The notes: a model not told the origin generated them from the letters alone. Counted from the first letter of the stretch, positions 46,735-61,921 are shown. The stretch is 64,000 nucleotides of DNA from Brassica napus (GCF_020379485.1 NW_026014648.1:62001-126000), one strand, 5' to 3'. A program made the numbers and translations.

Positions 46735-49700
46735 ATGGGAGACGCAGGTCAAGACCAAGCGGCCATAAACGCTCAGCTCTTAGCTGACAATGAAGAACTG
46801 AGGGCGAGCCTTAGGACTATCACCGCCGAGCTTGCTCAGCTACGGCAGGGAGGCAGGCCCAACGGACCTCGACCACCAGGAAGGCGTCAGCCGGATCCGC
46901 ATGACACTGACTCGGACGCGGACAGTACCGATGATACGCACAGTCAGGACGAGGAGAGGCCAAACCGGGGAGGTAGGAGGAACGCGCGAGGACCCCGGGC
47001 CCAAGTAGGAGGCGGCCGCGACCATAGGGGAGGTCGAGACCGAGAGGATGAAGAGCCCTGGTTGGGAGGCAAGGCGCTTAAGCTTCATCCCCCAACGTTT
47101 GCTGGCAAGGTTGATCCGGATGCCTACATCGTGTGGGAGAAGCGCATGGAGTACATCTTCGACTATTACCAATATAGTGAAGCCAAGAAGGTTGCCCTAG
47201 CAGCAGCCCAGCTGACGGACAATGCTCTGTCGTGGTGGGATCGAGACGTTGCTAAGTCCGGGCCAGTGTGGAGAGCGCGTAATTGGACCGAGATGCGGAC
47301 CAAGCTTCGCGCGAGGTACATTCCATCTTACTACCAGCGTGATGTGCTAAAACGTTTTCGTAAACTTACGCAGGGAACTAAGACTGTGGAGGAGTACTTT
47401 GAGGAGTTCGAGGCACTTAGGAATAAGCTTGAGACCGACGAGCCCGAGGAGACAATGATGTCCCAATTCCTGGAAGGGTTGCAAGACCGCATTGCCCGCA
47501 AGGTGGAGAGACAACACTATGAAGATTTCAACGATCTATTGCACTTTGCTACGCAAGCCGAGCAGCACATCAAGCGCAAGACGGCCAGTACCAGCCGCAG
47601 CAAGCCTGCTTGGACTCAACCGGGATCAAAACAAGGCGACAAGGGCAAGACGATTGAGATTGAGAGCCGATTCAAGACAAACCAGGCTGAATCGTCTAAT
47701 GCATCTAAGCCGGAGCAGGGTAAGACTCAAGCCCAAACTTTGCGCACTCGTGACATCATTTGTTATAAGTGTCAGGGCAAAGGCCACTACGCTCGGGATT
47801 GTCCAAACAAGCGAGTGATGGTCCTAAAGGGGGATGGCGAGTATGAATCCCAAGACGAGGCAGAGGCCGCGGCAGTGATCTCTGACGAGGAGGTAACCGA
47901 TTACCCGGAGACAGGTGAGCTGCTAGTGACCCGGAGAGCTCTTAGCACCCTCTTTGATCCAGAGACCATCCAGCGGGAGAACATCTTCCACACCAGATGT
48001 AGTGTTGATCACAAGGTATGTAGTTTGATCATAGATGGCGGATCTTGTACTAACGTGGCTAGCAAGTACCTTGTTGATAAGCTAGGGTTGGTCAAAACCG
48101 CCCATCCTCGGCCATACCGTCTCAAATGGCTCAATGATGAGACTGAGCTCAAGATTGCCGAACAAGTTGTCGTGTCCTTCAGTATTGGCAAGTACCATGA
48201 CCAGGTCAAGTGTGATGTTGTACCCATGCAAGCCGGACATATACTTCTAGGAAGGCCGTGGCAGTTTGACAAGGAGACCCTTCACCATGGACGCACCAAC
48301 ATTTATAGCTTCGTCCACAACAACAAAAAGCACAGCCTAGCACCTCTCAGCCCCCAAGAAGTTCATGATATGCAGAAGGCAATGACACAGTCCGGCCAGG
48401 TAAGTAACGCTAACCTTTACATGACTTCCGGACAAGTGCTTAAATCATTGCAACGTGAGACACAGGTGCTACTAATGATCTTTAAGGAAGGTTGTTTTGC
48501 AGGTTTTGAGGCTCCTGAAGTGCCGGATGTAGTACAAGACCTCATGGGACGCTACAAGGATGTCTTTCCTGATGAGATTCCAGCCGGTTTACCCCCTGTC
48601 CGTGGCATAGAACATCAGATCGACCTTGTACCCGGCGCGCCTCTACCAAACCGAGCCGCTTACCGCGTCAACCCTGAGGAAGCTAAGGAGTTGGAGCGGC
48701 AGGTCCAAGACCTCATGGACAAAGGCTACATCCGCGAGAGCCTTAGTCCCTGTGCGGTCCCGGTTCTACTAGTGCCTAAGAAGGATGGGACGTGGCGCAT
48801 GTGTGTGGACTGCCGAGCCATCAACAACATAACCATCAAATATCGGTACCCTATACCTAGATTAGATGATATGTTGGATGAACTGAGTGGGTCTGTTGTG
48901 TTTTCTAAGATTGATCTCAGGAGTGGATACCATCAAGTCCGCATGAAGGAAGGAGATGAGTGGAAAACCGCCTTCAAGACCAAGCAAGGACTGTACGAGT
49001 GGCTGGTGATGCCGTTCGGCCTTACCAACGCCCCTAGCACATTCATGAGGCTCATGAACGAGGTCCTCCGACCTTACATTGGTAAATTCGTGGTTGTGTA
49101 CTTTGATGACATCCTGATTTACAGCAGGTCCTTAACTGAACACATTGGACATCTAGAACAGGTTTTGAAAGCCTTGAGGCAAGAAGGCCTTTATGCTAAC
49201 CTTAAGAAATGTGTTTTCTGCACTGATCAGTTGGTATTTTTAGGCTTTGTTGTGAGTTCACAGGGACTGAAGGTTGATGAGGAGAAGATCAAGGCGATAC
49301 AAGACTGGCCAACCCCGACCACGATCGGACATGTCCGCAGCTTCCATGGCCTGGCCAGTTTCTATCGACGATTTGTGAAGGATTTCAGTACCATTGCCGC
49401 CCCAATGACCTCCGTGATCAAGAAGAATGTATCCTTTACTTGGGGACCTGCCCAAGAGGAGTCTTTCAACAGGCTTAAATATAGTTTGACGCATGCACCG
49501 GTCCTAACTCTTCCTGATTTTGATAAACCTTTTGAGATTGAGTGTGATGCCTCAGGGACAGGGATTGGAGCCGTACTGACCCAAGGAGGCCGGCCAGTGG
49601 CTTTCTTTAGTGAGAAATTGAGTGGAGCCGCCCTCAATTACCCCACCTATGATAAAGAGCTATATGCTCTAGTAAGGTCACTTGAGACTTGGCAACATTA

Positions 49701-51474
49701 TCTTCTGTCTAAAGAGTTTATTATTCATACAGATCACGAGACTCTTAAACACTTGAGGGGCCAGACCACACTCAAGAGGAGGCATGCTAGGTGGCTGGAG
49801 TTCGTGGAGACTTTTCCTTATGTGATCAAGTACAAGAAGGGGAAGGACAACGTAGTGGCCGACGCTCTATCCCGACGCCACACGCTCATTACCACCATGG
49901 AGGCCAAGATCATGGGTTTTGAACAACTTAAAATGTCTTATGAAACTGACCCTGATTTTTCTGAGCTTTACAGTAACACGGCTAAGGGAGCCATGGGTCC
50001 ATTCTATCAGCAGGACGGGTTCCTCTTCAAGGAGAAGCGCCTGTGCATTCCTCATGGTTCCATGCGAGACTTACTGACACGAGAAGCTCATGGGGGCGGG
50101 TTGATGGGGCATTTCGGCCGAGACAAAACCCTGAGCGTCCTCTCCGATCACTTCTATTGGCCCAGGATGAGGCGATACGTCGAGAGCCTATGCTCCAAGT
50201 GCACTGTCTGTCTCAAAACCAAATCCAGGTCGCATCCTTATGGTTTACACATGCCTTTACCTATTCCTATTGCACCATGGGTTGATCTGTCTATGGACTT
50301 TGTGCTGGGCTTGCCCAAGATAGAACACAAGGATTCCATTTTTGTTGTAGTGGACAGGTTCTCCAAGATGGCACATTTCATTCCGTGTTCTAAGACCAAT
50401 GATGCAAGCCAAACCGCTGATCTCTTCTTCAAGGAAGTAGTGCGCTTACATGGAGTGCCACGTACCATTGTGTCCGACCGAGACACAAAATTCCTCAGCC
50501 ACTTCTGGAGAACATTGTGGAAGAAGCTTGGAACCAAGCTCCTCTTCTCGACCACTTGCCACCCACAGACTGATGGTCAGACCGAGGTAGTAAACCGTAC
50601 ACTCTCTCAGTTGTTGAGGGCTACGGTGGGTAAGAATCTTAGAAATTGGTTGAGTTGTTTGCCTTTCATTGAGTTTGCTTATAACCATGCAAGGCACTCT
50701 ATTACTAACCTCTCCCCTTTTGAGATTGTGTATGGCTTTAGACCAGAGACGCCCATGGACCTATCCGCACTGCCCCCAGCCATGCAAGTTAGCCAAAGTG
50801 GTGACAAAAAGGCCGAGTTTGTGAAGAACATGCACCGGCAAGTCAAGGAGACTTTGGAGAAGAAGGCTGAACGGAACCGGATTAAGCTCAACAGAGGACG
50901 CACAGAAGTTATATTCCAACCAGGCGACTGGGTGTGGCTCCACATGAGGCCAGAACGGTTTCCGGAAGAGAGGAAGAGCAAATTATCCCCACGAGGGGAC
51001 GGCCCTTTCCAAGTACTCGACCGGATCAATGACAATGCCTACCGGCTAGAGCTGCCAGGTGAGTTCCAAGTATCTCGAACGTTCAATGTGTCTGATTTGT
51101 CTCCTTATGTTGCAGATGACGGAGATGTTCTGAGGACAGAACCTGTTCAAGAGGGAGGGGATGTTGTAGTACCCACGACTGAGGTTCCCATCATCCGCAA
51201 AGGTCCTACCACAAGGTCCGGCTCAAGGGTTATAAGAGCTGGATTTGCCAAAGCTGTCCAGGAGTTGCTTGCACAGGAACAAACCGGATTCAAGCAACTA
51301 TTGATCCAGGAGTTGGCCGACTTAAAGCTTGAAGACACCAGCGAGTCATTAGAGGTTCCAGACTCTTTCCATTCAAGCCAATTCTCCTCCATCGACCAGA
51401 ATGGAGCCGGCCTGATCATTTCCACCTTCATCCTCAATCCATCCAACCCACTTGCTTCCGGTTCAGAGATGTAG
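46735..51474 (+). CDS. gag-pol: C2 Gag-Pol polyprotein (1579 aa, intact)
   Basis: Same length and domain order as the C1 protein, starting at ATG 46735. A handful of residue differences are visible (for example Asp to Glu before the zinc knuckle, Glu to Asp after the protease, Lys to Arg and Arg-Val-Phe to Gln-Val-Leu in the post-integrase region). All motifs are kept: zinc knuckle, DGG protease, YFDD, RNase H, HHCC-type zinc region and D-35-E integrase. The last ~104 residues lie in the 3' LTR. It is a candidate autonomous copy, as for C1. Confidence 0.95.
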   Translation: MGDAGQDQAAINAQLLADNEELRASLRTITAELAQLRQGGRPNGPRPPGRRQPDPHDTDSDADSTDDTHSQDEERPNRGGRRNARGPRAQVGGGRDHRGGRDREDEEPWLGGKALKLHPPTFAGKVDPDAYIVWEKRMEYIFDYYQYSEAKKVALAAAQLTDNALSWWDRDVAKSGPVWRARNWTEMRTKLRARYIPSYYQRDVLKRFRKLTQGTKTVEEYFEEFEALRNKLETDEPEETMMSQFLEGLQDRIARKVERQHYEDFNDLLHFATQAEQHIKRKTASTSRSKPAWTQPGSKQGDKGKTIEIESRFKTNQAESSNASKPEQGKTQAQTLRTRDIICYKCQGKGHYARDCPNKRVMVLKGDGEYESQDEAEAAAVISDEEVTDYPETGELLVTRRALSTLFDPETIQRENIFHTRCSVDHKVCSLIIDGGSCTNVASKYLVDKLGLVKTAHPRPYRLKWLNDETELKIAEQVVVSFSIGKYHDQVKCDVVPMQAGHILLGRPWQFDKETLHHGRTNIYSFVHNNKKHSLAPLSPQEVHDMQKAMTQSGQVSNANLYMTSGQVLKSLQRETQVLLMIFKEGCFAGFEAPEVPDVVQDLMGRYKDVFPDEIPAGLPPVRGIEHQIDLVPGAPLPNRAAYRVNPEEAKELERQVQDLMDKGYIRESLSPCAVPVLLVPKKDGTWRMCVDCRAINNITIKYRYPIPRLDDMLDELSGSVVFSKIDLRSGYHQVRMKEGDEWKTAFKTKQGLYEWLVMPFGLTNAPSTFMRLMNEVLRPYIGKFVVVYFDDILIYSRSLTEHIGHLEQVLKALRQEGLYANLKKCVFCTDQLVFLGFVVSSQGLKVDEEKIKAIQDWPTPTTIGHVRSFHGLASFYRRFVKDFSTIAAPMTSVIKKNVSFTWGPAQEESFNRLKYSLTHAPVLTLPDFDKPFEIECDASGTGIGAVLTQGGRPVAFFSEKLSGAALNYPTYDKELYALVRSLETWQHYLLSKEFIIHTDHETLKHLRGQTTLKRRHARWLEFVETFPYVIKYKKGKDNVVADALSRRHTLITTMEAKIMGFEQLKMSYETDPDFSELYSNTAKGAMGPFYQQDGFLFKEKRLCIPHGSMRDLLTREAHGGGLMGHFGRDKTLSVLSDHFYWPRMRRYVESLCSKCTVCLKTKSRSHPYGLHMPLPIPIAPWVDLSMDFVLGLPKIEHKDSIFVVVDRFSKMAHFIPCSKTNDASQTADLFFKEVVRLHGVPRTIVSDRDTKFLSHFWRTLWKKLGTKLLFSTTCHPQTDGQTEVVNRTLSQLLRATVGKNLRNWLSCLPFIEFAYNHARHSITNLSPFEIVYGFRPETPMDLSALPPAMQVSQSGDKKAEFVKNMHRQVKETLEKKAERNRIKLNRGRTEVIFQPGDWVWLHMRPERFPEERKSKLSPRGDGPFQVLDRINDNAYRLELPGEFQVSRTFNVSDLSPYVADDGDVLRTEPVQEGGDVVVPTTEVPIIRKGPTTRSGSRVIRAGFAKAVQELLAQEQTGFKQLLIQELADLKLEDTSESLEVPDSFHSSQFSSIDQNGAGLIISTFILNPSNPLASGSEM
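51149..51161 (+). other. C2 polypurine tract
   Basis: AAGAGGGAGGGGA immediately before the 3' LTR. Confidence 0.8.
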
Positions 51475-52113
51475 CCGTCCATCAGAAGGAGTAGTATGTG
51501 TTGTACTCTTTTTCCTTATCGGGTTTTGTCCCACTGGGTTTTTCCGAAAGGTTTTAATGAGGCAACATGCAAGCATACTATGAGTTCTGATCCGGACATC
51601 TCAAGCCGCGACCGGTCTATTGCTTTTCTTTAATTTATTTCGGTTAAGACTATGGCCATTTGTCTAGGCCTTTTTATCTTTTAGAGTCCATTAAGGAACA
51701 GCTATTTAAACTCTTGTAGTAGCCAAATTTTCGGCCAAGTCTTTTTATGAAATCGTTTTGCTTAAGCAAAGAAACCCTAAGTCTTTCAGTCGTGAGAAAC
51801 TATTGAGAGCAGCCGTCCGACATATCAAAGAACCGATCCATTGTTCTTTGTGGAGTCCTTCGATCCATCCCATCTCTTGTCCGATCTTGAGAGAGACACA
51901 CGTCCAGCAAGAGCCGGAACCACTTCTATCCTTCAAACCATCCGTTGATCTTGTTGAGAGAGACACACGTCCAGCAACAGATTCCATCTGTACAAACGCC
52001 AACAAGAGACAACCCGGCCGGTACTATCCATCCGAGCCAAAGACTGAACCGCGGAACGGCCATCAGTCCGTCCGTCCGTCCGTCCGTTCGACCCTCGACC
52101 CGTGCCTACAACA
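51162..52113 (+). repeat. C2 3' LTR (short subtype)
   Basis: 952 bp, partner of 45442-46393, carrying the same 161-bp deletion. TATA-like box at 51703-51710. Confidence 0.93.
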
Positions 52114-55100
52114 CTGTGTGTGCTGACGAACACCCATAGACGTCATGTGTGTGCTGACGGACACCCACAGATGTCCTGTGTGTGCTAGCGGACAACCACG
52201 GATGTCCTGTGTGTACTGAACAGACAGCATACATGGGCAAAATCACCCAAACAGTCCACGGGAAGGGCCAGCGTTCTGAGTCCAAGGACCAACTTGCTGA
52301 TATGTGTACTGATGAACAGCCACGGACTACCTGTGTGTTCTGACGGAAACAGAAGGACACACACCAACACACACGGATAGCCATGGACGTCCTGTGTGTG
52401 CTGGCGGACACCCACAAACGTCCTGTGTGTACTGAACTGACAGCCCACGTGGGCCAAAATCACCCAAACTATCCACGGGAAGGGTCAGCGTGCTGAGTCC
52501 GAGGACCAACGTGCTGATATGTGTACTGATGGACAGCCACAGATGTCCTGTGTGTGCTGACAGACACACACGGACACACACGCACAGCAACAGACGTCCT
52601 GTGTGTGCTAACGGACACACACGAACAGCCACAGACGTCATGTGTCTACTGATGGACAGCCACAGACAGCCACAGATGTCCTGTTTGTGCTGGCAGACAC
52701 TTGGGCCAAAATTACCCAAACAGTCCACGGGAAGGGTTAGCGTGCTGAGTCCAAGGACCAACGTCCTGATATGTGAACTGATGGTCAGCCACGGACGTCC
52801 TCTGTGTGCTGATGGACACACACGGACAGCCACAGACGTCCTGTGTGTGCTGACGGACACACACAGATGTTCTGTGTGTGCTGACGGATACCCACAGATG
52901 TCGTGTGTGTACTGAATAGACCACCCACGTGGGATAAAATTACCCGAACAGTCCACGGGAAGGGCCAGCGTGCTGATATGTGTACTGATGGACAGCCACA
53001 GACGTCGTGTGTGTGCTGACGACACACACAGACACACAAGGCCAGCCACGAACGTCTTGTGTGTGCTGACGAACACACACAGACGTCCTGTGTGTGCTGA
53101 CGGACACCCACAGACGTCATGTGTGTGCTGACGGATACCCACAGACGTCCTTTGTGTGCTGCCGGACAGCCACGGACAGCCACGGTCGTCCTGTGTGTAC
53201 TGGCGGACACCCACGGACGTCCTGTATGTGCTGACGGACACACACGGATAGCACAGACGTCATGTGTCTGCTGATGGACAGCCACAGACAGCCACAGATG
53301 TCCTGTGTGTGCTGGCGGACACTTGGGCCAAAATTACACAAACAGTCCACGGGAAGGGTTAGCGTGCTGAGTCCAAGGACCAAAGTCCTGATATGTGTAC
53401 TGATGGACAGCCACGGACGTCCTGTGTGTGCTGATGGACACACACGGACAGCCACAGACGTCATGTGTGTACTGACGGACACACACGGACGTCCTGTGTG
53501 TGCTGACGGACACCCACAGACGTTGTGTGTGAACTGAACAGACAGCCCACGTGGGCAAAAATCACCCGAACAGTCCATGGGAAAGGCCAGCATGCTGAAT
53601 CCAAGGATCAGCGTGCTGATATGTGTACTGATGGCAGCCACGAACGTCCTGTGTGTGCTGACGGACACACACGGACAGCCACAAACGTCTTTTGTGTGCT
53701 GGAGGACACCCACGGACGTCTTGTGTGTACTGAACAGACAGCCCACTTGGACCAAAATCACCCAAACAGTCCACAGGAAAGGTCAGTGTGCTGAGTCCAA
53801 GGACCAACGTGCTAATATGTGTACTGATGGACAGCCACGGATGTCCTTTGTGTGCTGACGGACACACACGGACACACGCGAACAGCCAAAGACGTCCTGT
53901 GTTTGCTGATGGACAGCCACAGACAGCCACATACGTCCTGTGTGTGCTGGCGAACACCGACGGACGGTCTGTGTGTACTGAACAGACAGCCCAATTAGGC
54001 CAAAATCACCCAAACAGTCCACGGGAAGGGTCAGCGTGCTGAGTCCAAGGACCAGCGTGCTGATATGTTTACTGATGGACAGCCACGAACGTCCTGTGTG
54101 TGCTAACGGAGACACACGGACAGCCACGGACGTCCTTTGTGTGCTGGCGGACACCCACGGACGTCCCGTGTGTACTGAACAGACAGCCCACGTGGGCTAA
54201 AATCACCCGACCAGTCCACGGAAAGGGCCAGCATGCTGAGTCCAAGGACCAGCGTGCTGATATGTGTACTGATGGACAGCCACGAACGTCCTGTGTGTTC
54301 TGACGGAAACACACAGACACACACGGATGTCCTTTGTGTGCTGACGGACACATACGGACACACACGGACAGCCACAGACGTCCTGTGTGTGCTGACGGAC
54401 ACACACGAACCACCACAGACGTCCTGTGTCTGCTGATGGACAGCCACAGACAGCCACATACGTCCTGTGTGTGCTGGCGGACACCAACGGACGTTCTGTG
54501 TGTACTGAACAGACAGCCCACTTAGGCCAAAATCACCCAAACAGTCCATGGGAAGGGTCAGCATGCTGAGTCCAAGGACCAACGTGGTGATATGTGTACT
54601 GATAGACAGCCATGGACGTCCTGTGTGTGCTGATGGACGCACACAGACACACACGGACAGCCACAGACGTCCTGTGTGTGCTGACGGACACACACAGACG
54701 TCCTGTGTGCGGACAGACACCCACAGACGTCCTGTGTGTACTCAACAGACAGCCCACGTGGTCCAATTTCACCGGAACAGTCCACGGGAAGGGCAAGCAT
54801 GCTGATATGTGTACTGATGGACAGCCACAGACATCCTGTGTGTGCTGACGGACACACACGGACACACACGGCCAGCCACGACCAACCTGTGTGTGATGAC
54901 GGACACACACAGACGTCCTGTGTGTGCTGACGGACACACACATACACACACGGACAGCCACAGACGTCCTGTGTGTGCTGACGGACAGCCACATACAGCC
55001 ACAGACGTCCTGTGTGTGCTAGCGGACACCCACGGACGTCCTGTGTGTACTGAACAGACAGCCCACATGGGCCAAAATCACCCAAACAGTCCACGGGAAG

Positions 55101-58100
55101 GGCCAGCATCCTGAGTCCAGGGACCAACGTGCTGATATCTGTACTGATGAACAGCCACAGACGACCTGTGTGTGCTGACGAACACAGACAGACACACACG
55201 GACACACACGAACAGCCACATATGTCCTGTGCGGCGGACTCCCACGAACGTCCTGTGTGTACTGAACAGACAGCCCACGTGGGCCAAAATCACCCGAATA
55301 GTCCACATGAAGGGGGTCAGCGTGCTGAGTCCAAGGACCAACGTGCTGATATGTGTACTGATGGACAGCCACGGACGTCCTGTGTGTGCTGACAGACACA
55401 CACGGACACACGGGGACGTCCTGTGTGTGTTGACGGAAACACACAGACACACACGGACAGCCACAGACGTCATGTGTCTGCTGATGTACAGCCACGAACA
55501 GCCACGAACAGCCATAGACGTCATGTGTGTGCTGACGGACACACATGGACGTCCTGTGTGTGCTGACGGACACCTACAGACGTCCTGTGTGTGCTGACGG
55601 ACACCCACAGACGTCCTGTGTGTGCTGACAGACACACACGGACACACACGGACACACACGGACAGCCACAGACGTCCTGTGTGTGCTGACAGACAGCCAC
55701 AGACACACACAGACGTCCTGTATGTGCTGGCAGACACCCACGGACGTCCTTTATGTACTGAACAGACAGCCCACGTGGGCCAAAATCACCCAAACAGTCC
55801 ACGGGAAGGGCCAGCGTCCTGAGTCCAAGGACCAACGTGCTGATATGTGTACTGATGAACAGCCATGGACGACATGTGTGTGCTGACGGACACAAACGGA
55901 CACACATGGACAGCTACGGACGTCCTGTGTGTGCTGGCGGACACCCACGGACGTCCTGTGTGTACTGAACAGACAGCCCATGTGGACTAAAATCACCCAA
56001 ATAGTCCACGGGAAGGATCAGCGTGCTGATTCCAAGGACCAATGTGCTGATATGTCTACTGATGGACAGCTACAGACATCCTGTGTGTGCTGACGGACAC
56101 ATACGGACACACAAGGACAGCCATGGATGTTTTGTGTGTGCTGACGGACACACACGGACACACACGGACAGCCACGGACGTCATGTGTCTGCTGATGGAC
56201 AGGCACCGACAGCCACATACGTCCTGTGTGTGCTGGCAGACACCCACGGACGTCCTGTGTGTACTGAACAGACATCCCACTTGGGCCAAAATCACCCAAA
56301 CAGTCCACGGGTAGGGTCAGCGTGCTGAGTCCAAGGACCAACGTGCTGATATGTGTACTGATGGACAGGCACGGACGTCCTGTGTGTGTTGGTGGACACA
56401 CACATACACACACGGACAGCGACGGATGTCCTGTGTGTACTGACGGACATACACGGATAGCCATGGACGTCATGTGTGTGCTGACGAACACACAAGGACA
56501 GCAACAGACGTCCTGTGTGTGCTGACAGACAGCCACAGGCAGCCACGGACGTCCTGTGTGTGCTGGCGGACACCCATGGACGTCCTGTGTGTACTGAACA
56601 GACAGCCAACGTGGGCCAAAATCACCCAAACAGTCCACGGGAAGGGCCGACATGCTGAGTACAAGGACCAACATGCTGATATGTGTACTGATGAACAACC
56701 ACGGACGACCTGTGTGTGCTGACGAACACAGATGGTCACACACGGACACACACAGACAGCAACGGACGTCCTGCGTGTGCTGGCGGACACCCACGGAAGT
56801 CCTGTGTGTACTGAACAGACAGCCCACGTGGGCCAAAATCACCCGAACAGTCCACGGGAAGGGTCAGCGTGCTGAGTACAAGGACCAACGTGCTGATATG
56901 TGTACTGATGAACAGCCACGGACGACCTGTGTGTGTGCTGACGGAGACGGAAGGACACACACGGACAGCCACGGACGTCATGTGTGTGCTGGCGGACACC
57001 CACAGACGTCCTGTGTGTACTAAACAGACAGCCCACGTGGGGCAATATCACCCGAACAGTCCACGGGAAGGGTCAGCGTGCTGAATCCGAGGACCAACGT
57101 GCTGATATGTGTACTGATGGACAGCCACAGATGTCCTGTGTGTGCTGACGGACACATACGGACACACACGGACAGCAACAAACGTCCTGTGTGTGCTGAC
57201 GGACACACACGGACAGCCACAGACGTCCTGTGTTTGCTGATGGACAGCCACAGACAGCCACATACGTCCTGTGTGTGCTGGCGGACACTTGTGCCAAAAT
57301 TACCCAAACAGTCCACGGGAACGGTTAGCGTACTGAGTCCAAGGAACAACATCCTGATATGTGTACTGATGGACAGCCACGGACGTCCTGTGTGTGCTGA
57401 TGGACACACACGGACAGCCACAGACGTCCTGTGTGTGCTGACGGACACACACGGACGTCCTGTGTGTGCTGATGGACACCCACAGACGTCGTGGGTGTAC
57501 TGAACAGACAGCCCACGTGGGCTAAAATTACCCGAACAGTCCACGGGAAGGGCCAGCATGCTGAGTCCAAGGACCAGTGTGCTGATATGTGTACTGATGG
57601 ACAGCCACGAACGTCCTGTGTGTGCTGACGGAAACACACGGACACACACGGACAGCCACGGACGTCCTTTGTGTGCTGGCGGACACCCACGGACGTCCTG
57701 TGTGTACTGAACAGACAGCCCACGTGGACCAAAATCACCCAAACAGTCCACGGGAAGGGTCAGCGTTCTGAGTCCAAGGACCAACGTGCTGATATGTGTA
57801 CGGATGGACATCCACAGACGTCCTTTGTGTGGTGATGGACACATACGGACACACACGGACAGCCACAGACGACCTGTGTGTGCTGACCGACACACACGGA
57901 CACACACGGACGGCCACAGACATCATGTGTCTGCTGATGGACAGCCACAGACAGCCACAGACGTCCTGTGTGTGCTGGCGGACACCAACGGACGTTCTGT
58001 ATGTACTGAACAGACAGCCCACTTTGGCCAAAATCACCCACACAGTCCACGGGAAGGGTCAGCGTGCTGAGTCCAAGGACCAACGTGCTGATATGTGTAC

Positions 58101-59045
58101 TGATGGACAGCCACGGACGTCCTGTGTGTGCTGACAGACACACACGGACACACGCGGACGTCCTGTGTGTGTTGACGGAAACACACAGACACACACGGAC
58201 AGCCACAGACGTCATGTGTCTGCTGATGTACAGCCTTGAACAGCCACGAACAGCCACAGACGTCCTGTGTGTGCTGACGGACACCTACAGACGTCCTGTG
58301 TGTGCTGACGGACACCCATAGACGTCATGTGTGTGCTGACAGACACACACGGACACACACGGACACACACGGACACACACGGACACACACGGACAGCCAC
58401 AGACGTCCTGTGTGTGCTGACAGACAGCCACAGACACACACGGACGTCCTGTGTGTGCTGGCGGACACCCACGGACGTCCTTTATGTACTGAACAGACAG
58501 CCCACGTGGGCCAAAATCACCCAAACAGTCCACAGGAAGGGCCAGCGTCCTGAGTCCAAGGACCAACGTGCTGATATGTGTACTGATGAACAGCCATGGA
58601 CGACATGTGTGTGCTGACGGACACAAACGGACACACATGGACAGCTACGGACGTCCTGTGTGTGCTGGCGGACACCCACGGACGTCTTGTGTGTACTGAA
58701 CAGACAGCCCATGTGGACCAAAATCACCCAAATAGTCCACAGGAAGGATCAGCGTGCTGAGTCCAAGGACCAATGTGCTGATATGTCTACTGATGGACAG
58801 CTACGGACATCCTGTGTGTGCTGACGGACACATACGGACACACACGGACAGCCATGGATGTTTTGTGTGTGCTGACGGACACACACGAAAACACACGGAC
58901 AGCCACGGACGTCATATGTCTGCTGATGGACAGGCACCGACAGCCACATACGTCCTGTGTGTGCTGGCGGACACCCACGGACGTCCTGTGTGTACTGAAC
59001 AGACATCCCACTTGGGCCAAAATCACCCAAACAGTCCACGGGTAG
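52114..59045. repeat. Satellite array, block 3
   Basis: Same satellite. A long higher-order repeat is visible: the stretch from about 55.3 kb to 56.3 kb recurs about 2.73 kb further on, from about 58.05 kb to the end of the block (marker: AATAGTCCAC...GGAAGGATCAGCG at about 55990 and 58732). Runs of the 10-bp module reach five or more copies near 58339-58400. The last five bases GGTAG are D's target duplicate. Confidence 0.95.
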
Positions 59046-60045
59046 TGTAGAAACCCGTTAAAAAAAAAAGAAGAAAAGAAAAGAGTGGTCGAGTATCTTT
59101 GTGGTGGTTAAGTCGCGGGCAATAAGGATCGATCGAGAAGTTTTGAAGTACGAAGTGGGCGAAGAAGTGATCGCGAGTTAACTATGAGTCGAATAAGTTG
59201 CTCGACCATAGTTAGAAGATGTCTTAGATTGATGAGACGGACGTTTTCGAAGCATAACATTTTTGGAAGCACGACCGTTTAGAAGCTCGACGTTTTGGAA
59301 GAATGACGTTTCTTCAGCACGAAGTTTTCCGCAAAACTTCGTATCAGTGGAATATTATTTCGAAGACATTGGAAACATGATGGGAATTAAGCACGACGGG
59401 AAGTAAGCACGACGGGAAGCAAGCACGACGGGATTGAAGAACGACGGGAAAACCCGAAATTGGACGAAAACCCTAATTTCAGTATTATGAAATTTTTCGA
59501 GGAAGCCGGAGGCTCAGGACATATTTTCCCTCAACTTCAGAGATCAAGTGGAATTTATTAAAATTGTTCTGAGCATCAGAAAGGGAGCAGAAAAATATTC
59601 GGGATTGATCGCGAGACGAAAATATGCCGGAAGGGTCAAAAATCGCGTAAACCAACCAAGAAGCTCGAGGTGTCCCTATGCATATGGCCAGGACGTTCTG
59701 TCTATCACATCCGCAGCTGAGTGTCAACAAAAGGAGTAGGTGTAGACGTGCATTAAAGCTGAACATGCAGCTTGACACATAGAAGCACGAGGTGGAACGG
59801 CCAAGCACGAGGTGTCTCCGCGCATGCAACCCAAGCATGCTGATCGACATGTGTGAAGATGTGTGTCGCCTTGCATGAGCTCCAGTCATGCATCCTGACA
59901 TCTGGGAGGAGTGGTGGCGTCCTGCATGTATCCTGGACATGCAGCCAGCCATGTGGAGCACGAGGTGTCGCCGTGCATGCGTCCGGAGCCATGCGGAGCG
60001 ACACACGGGCTGCCACCAACCTGAAGCTGATTGGCTGGTGTCTCC

Positions 60046-60053
60046 TATAAATA
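60046..60053 (+). promoter_or_regulatory. TATA box of element D
   Basis: TATAAATA followed by CCCCACGACC; a start about 30 bp downstream is expected. Confidence 0.65.
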
Positions 60054-61921
60054 CCCCACGACCCCTGCTCATTTATTCACACCCAGACCTGTCGAAACCA
60101 AGTTAAAACCGTGAGAGAAAAGTAGAAAAAGAAAGCAAGTGATTCCGAGCTATTTCGAGAGTCTTAGAGAGTTTTCGAGATCAGTTCTCTATTGATTTGG
60201 AGTCAGCGCCTTGGGAAGGTTCTGTCCAACTGAAGGCCAATCAAATGAAGATCAGCTCAGATGGGAATCAAGTCAACTGGCCAGAGAGAAAGAGAGAGAG
60301 AAGGAAAGTGTTCGATCTAGAGTTTGATCGATTTTGAAGACCGAGAAGGCCAGTTCCGTCCAATCGATGATTCTATACGATTGTGAGGCGGAAGCTCTGT
60401 CCATATCTATCCGTCCAGGCCAGTCATATTCTGTGATGGTCAAGTGGAGGTGCCGTCCGGATTTAGTTCAGTTCCACGGTTTCAGATCAGTTGAAGTTAT
60501 GCTCGATACTCCGCCGAGAAGTCCGAAAAACTGTCCAGAATCTAGAGGAGGTTCTGTCCGCGTCCAGATCAGCCTGTCGAGGCCTGTCAGCTTCTTCATG
60601 GTGAAGCCAAGGTTGTGTCCAAGACAAGATGAGTCCAGTCCAGTCAAGTCAAGTCATCCATTGGGTTTTGGCCAAGTCCTCTCCGATCAACCAGCTGCTT
60701 ATCGGCAAAGAACACTGTGAGTTGTGATCAATTGTTTGCTGACTTGTTTTCATGCAGGTTCCCGTTACTTGGAAGTTGGATCATGGCAGGAGGCCAAGTC
60801 TAACTGAGTAACGGTTTGATTAGTTAATAGTTGAGTATTAGTTGATTGAGTTGATAGCATGCTTAGTTATTCCTTGGGAATCATAGTAGCATGCTAATGG
60901 TTAGGTTGATTGGTTAGTTAGCGAATGTTGAATGCTTGCTTGTTATTTAATGCTTGTTGATTGAGGTTAGTCAGCTCTTGGTAAGGGAGTGACTAACTGG
61001 TTGAGTTGTTTAGTGATGATATTGTTGTTAGTGTTGTAGAGTTAGAGTGTGATGCCATATAGCTTGTGTGTAACCCACCATGCTAGGCATGTTTGAGGTG
61101 GATTAGTGTTTCCTCGACCTCGTACCCAGTGGGTTCAAGGAAACCCCTTATTCGCTGGATCGAGAAAACTCAGAGAGACGGGGTCATGGCGTATGGCTGA
61201 GTGGTTACACGGACGGGGTAGTGACCGGCAGTGACCCGACTGTACTGGGGCTGTCTCATGGTGACCCGACCGTACTGTGGGCCGCGATCGTCGTGTAACA
61301 ACCGCCAGTGGCCCGACTGTACTGGGGCTGTCGCGCGGTGACCCGACTGTACTGTGGGCCGCGTTCGGTTGAAAGTTCCTTCTTCTGGCCTTTGTGGTAG
61401 GGAGATAGAATATTGCCGAGGATAGAGGAGGAACACTAAGTCACAAAGGGCCCTAGTTATAGTGTAGATAGTGTAGAGGGTTGTTGAACCCTAGATTGGG
61501 TTGAGTTTGAGTTTAAGTGGTTAGCTAGTCATTAGTGGTTATGATTTCATACCGTTAATTATCTAGCTATTACTATCTGCTGCGTATTTTGGATATTGCT
61601 TATTGCATATCTATTGAATTATGTTGTTAGTTGAACCTCTCGCTTTAGAATGTTTGGGGTGGGATAGCGAGGGGTTGTATTTGTTAGTTGGGGATCATAA
61701 TTCACTGAGTAACATTAGGTTACTCATCCAACTCCGTTGTCCTTTTTGCAGGTAGCTTAGGTAAGGATGATCGGATAGCTGGATGCTGGACGTTAGAACT
61801 GCCGGTGTAGATTTTCATTCCTTTTGTAAACGGTATTGTGGATTTGTGTTTAGTTGACTCGATTTGGCATTAGGCCGGGACCAGTCTCGAATTGTATCAA
61901 TGTATGGATATTTCTTGAATC

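Larger units (their letters stand above)
45442..52113 (+). mobile_element. Element C2: second intact CRM-like chromovirus in the satellite
   Basis: 6672 bp, target duplication CTGTG (45437-45441 and 52114-52118), inserted within a 31-bp unit. LTRs are 952 bp, same termini as C1 but both lacking the same 161 bp (after CCATCTG). The LTR pair differs at two positions by eye (near 46211/51931 and 46290/52010). Internal region almost identical to C1. Confidence 0.93.

Noticed and set aside
59485..60720. ORFs of 65-195 codons in element D
   Set aside because: Overlapping on both strands, no domain, unusual composition; the region looks like U3 and leader sequence.
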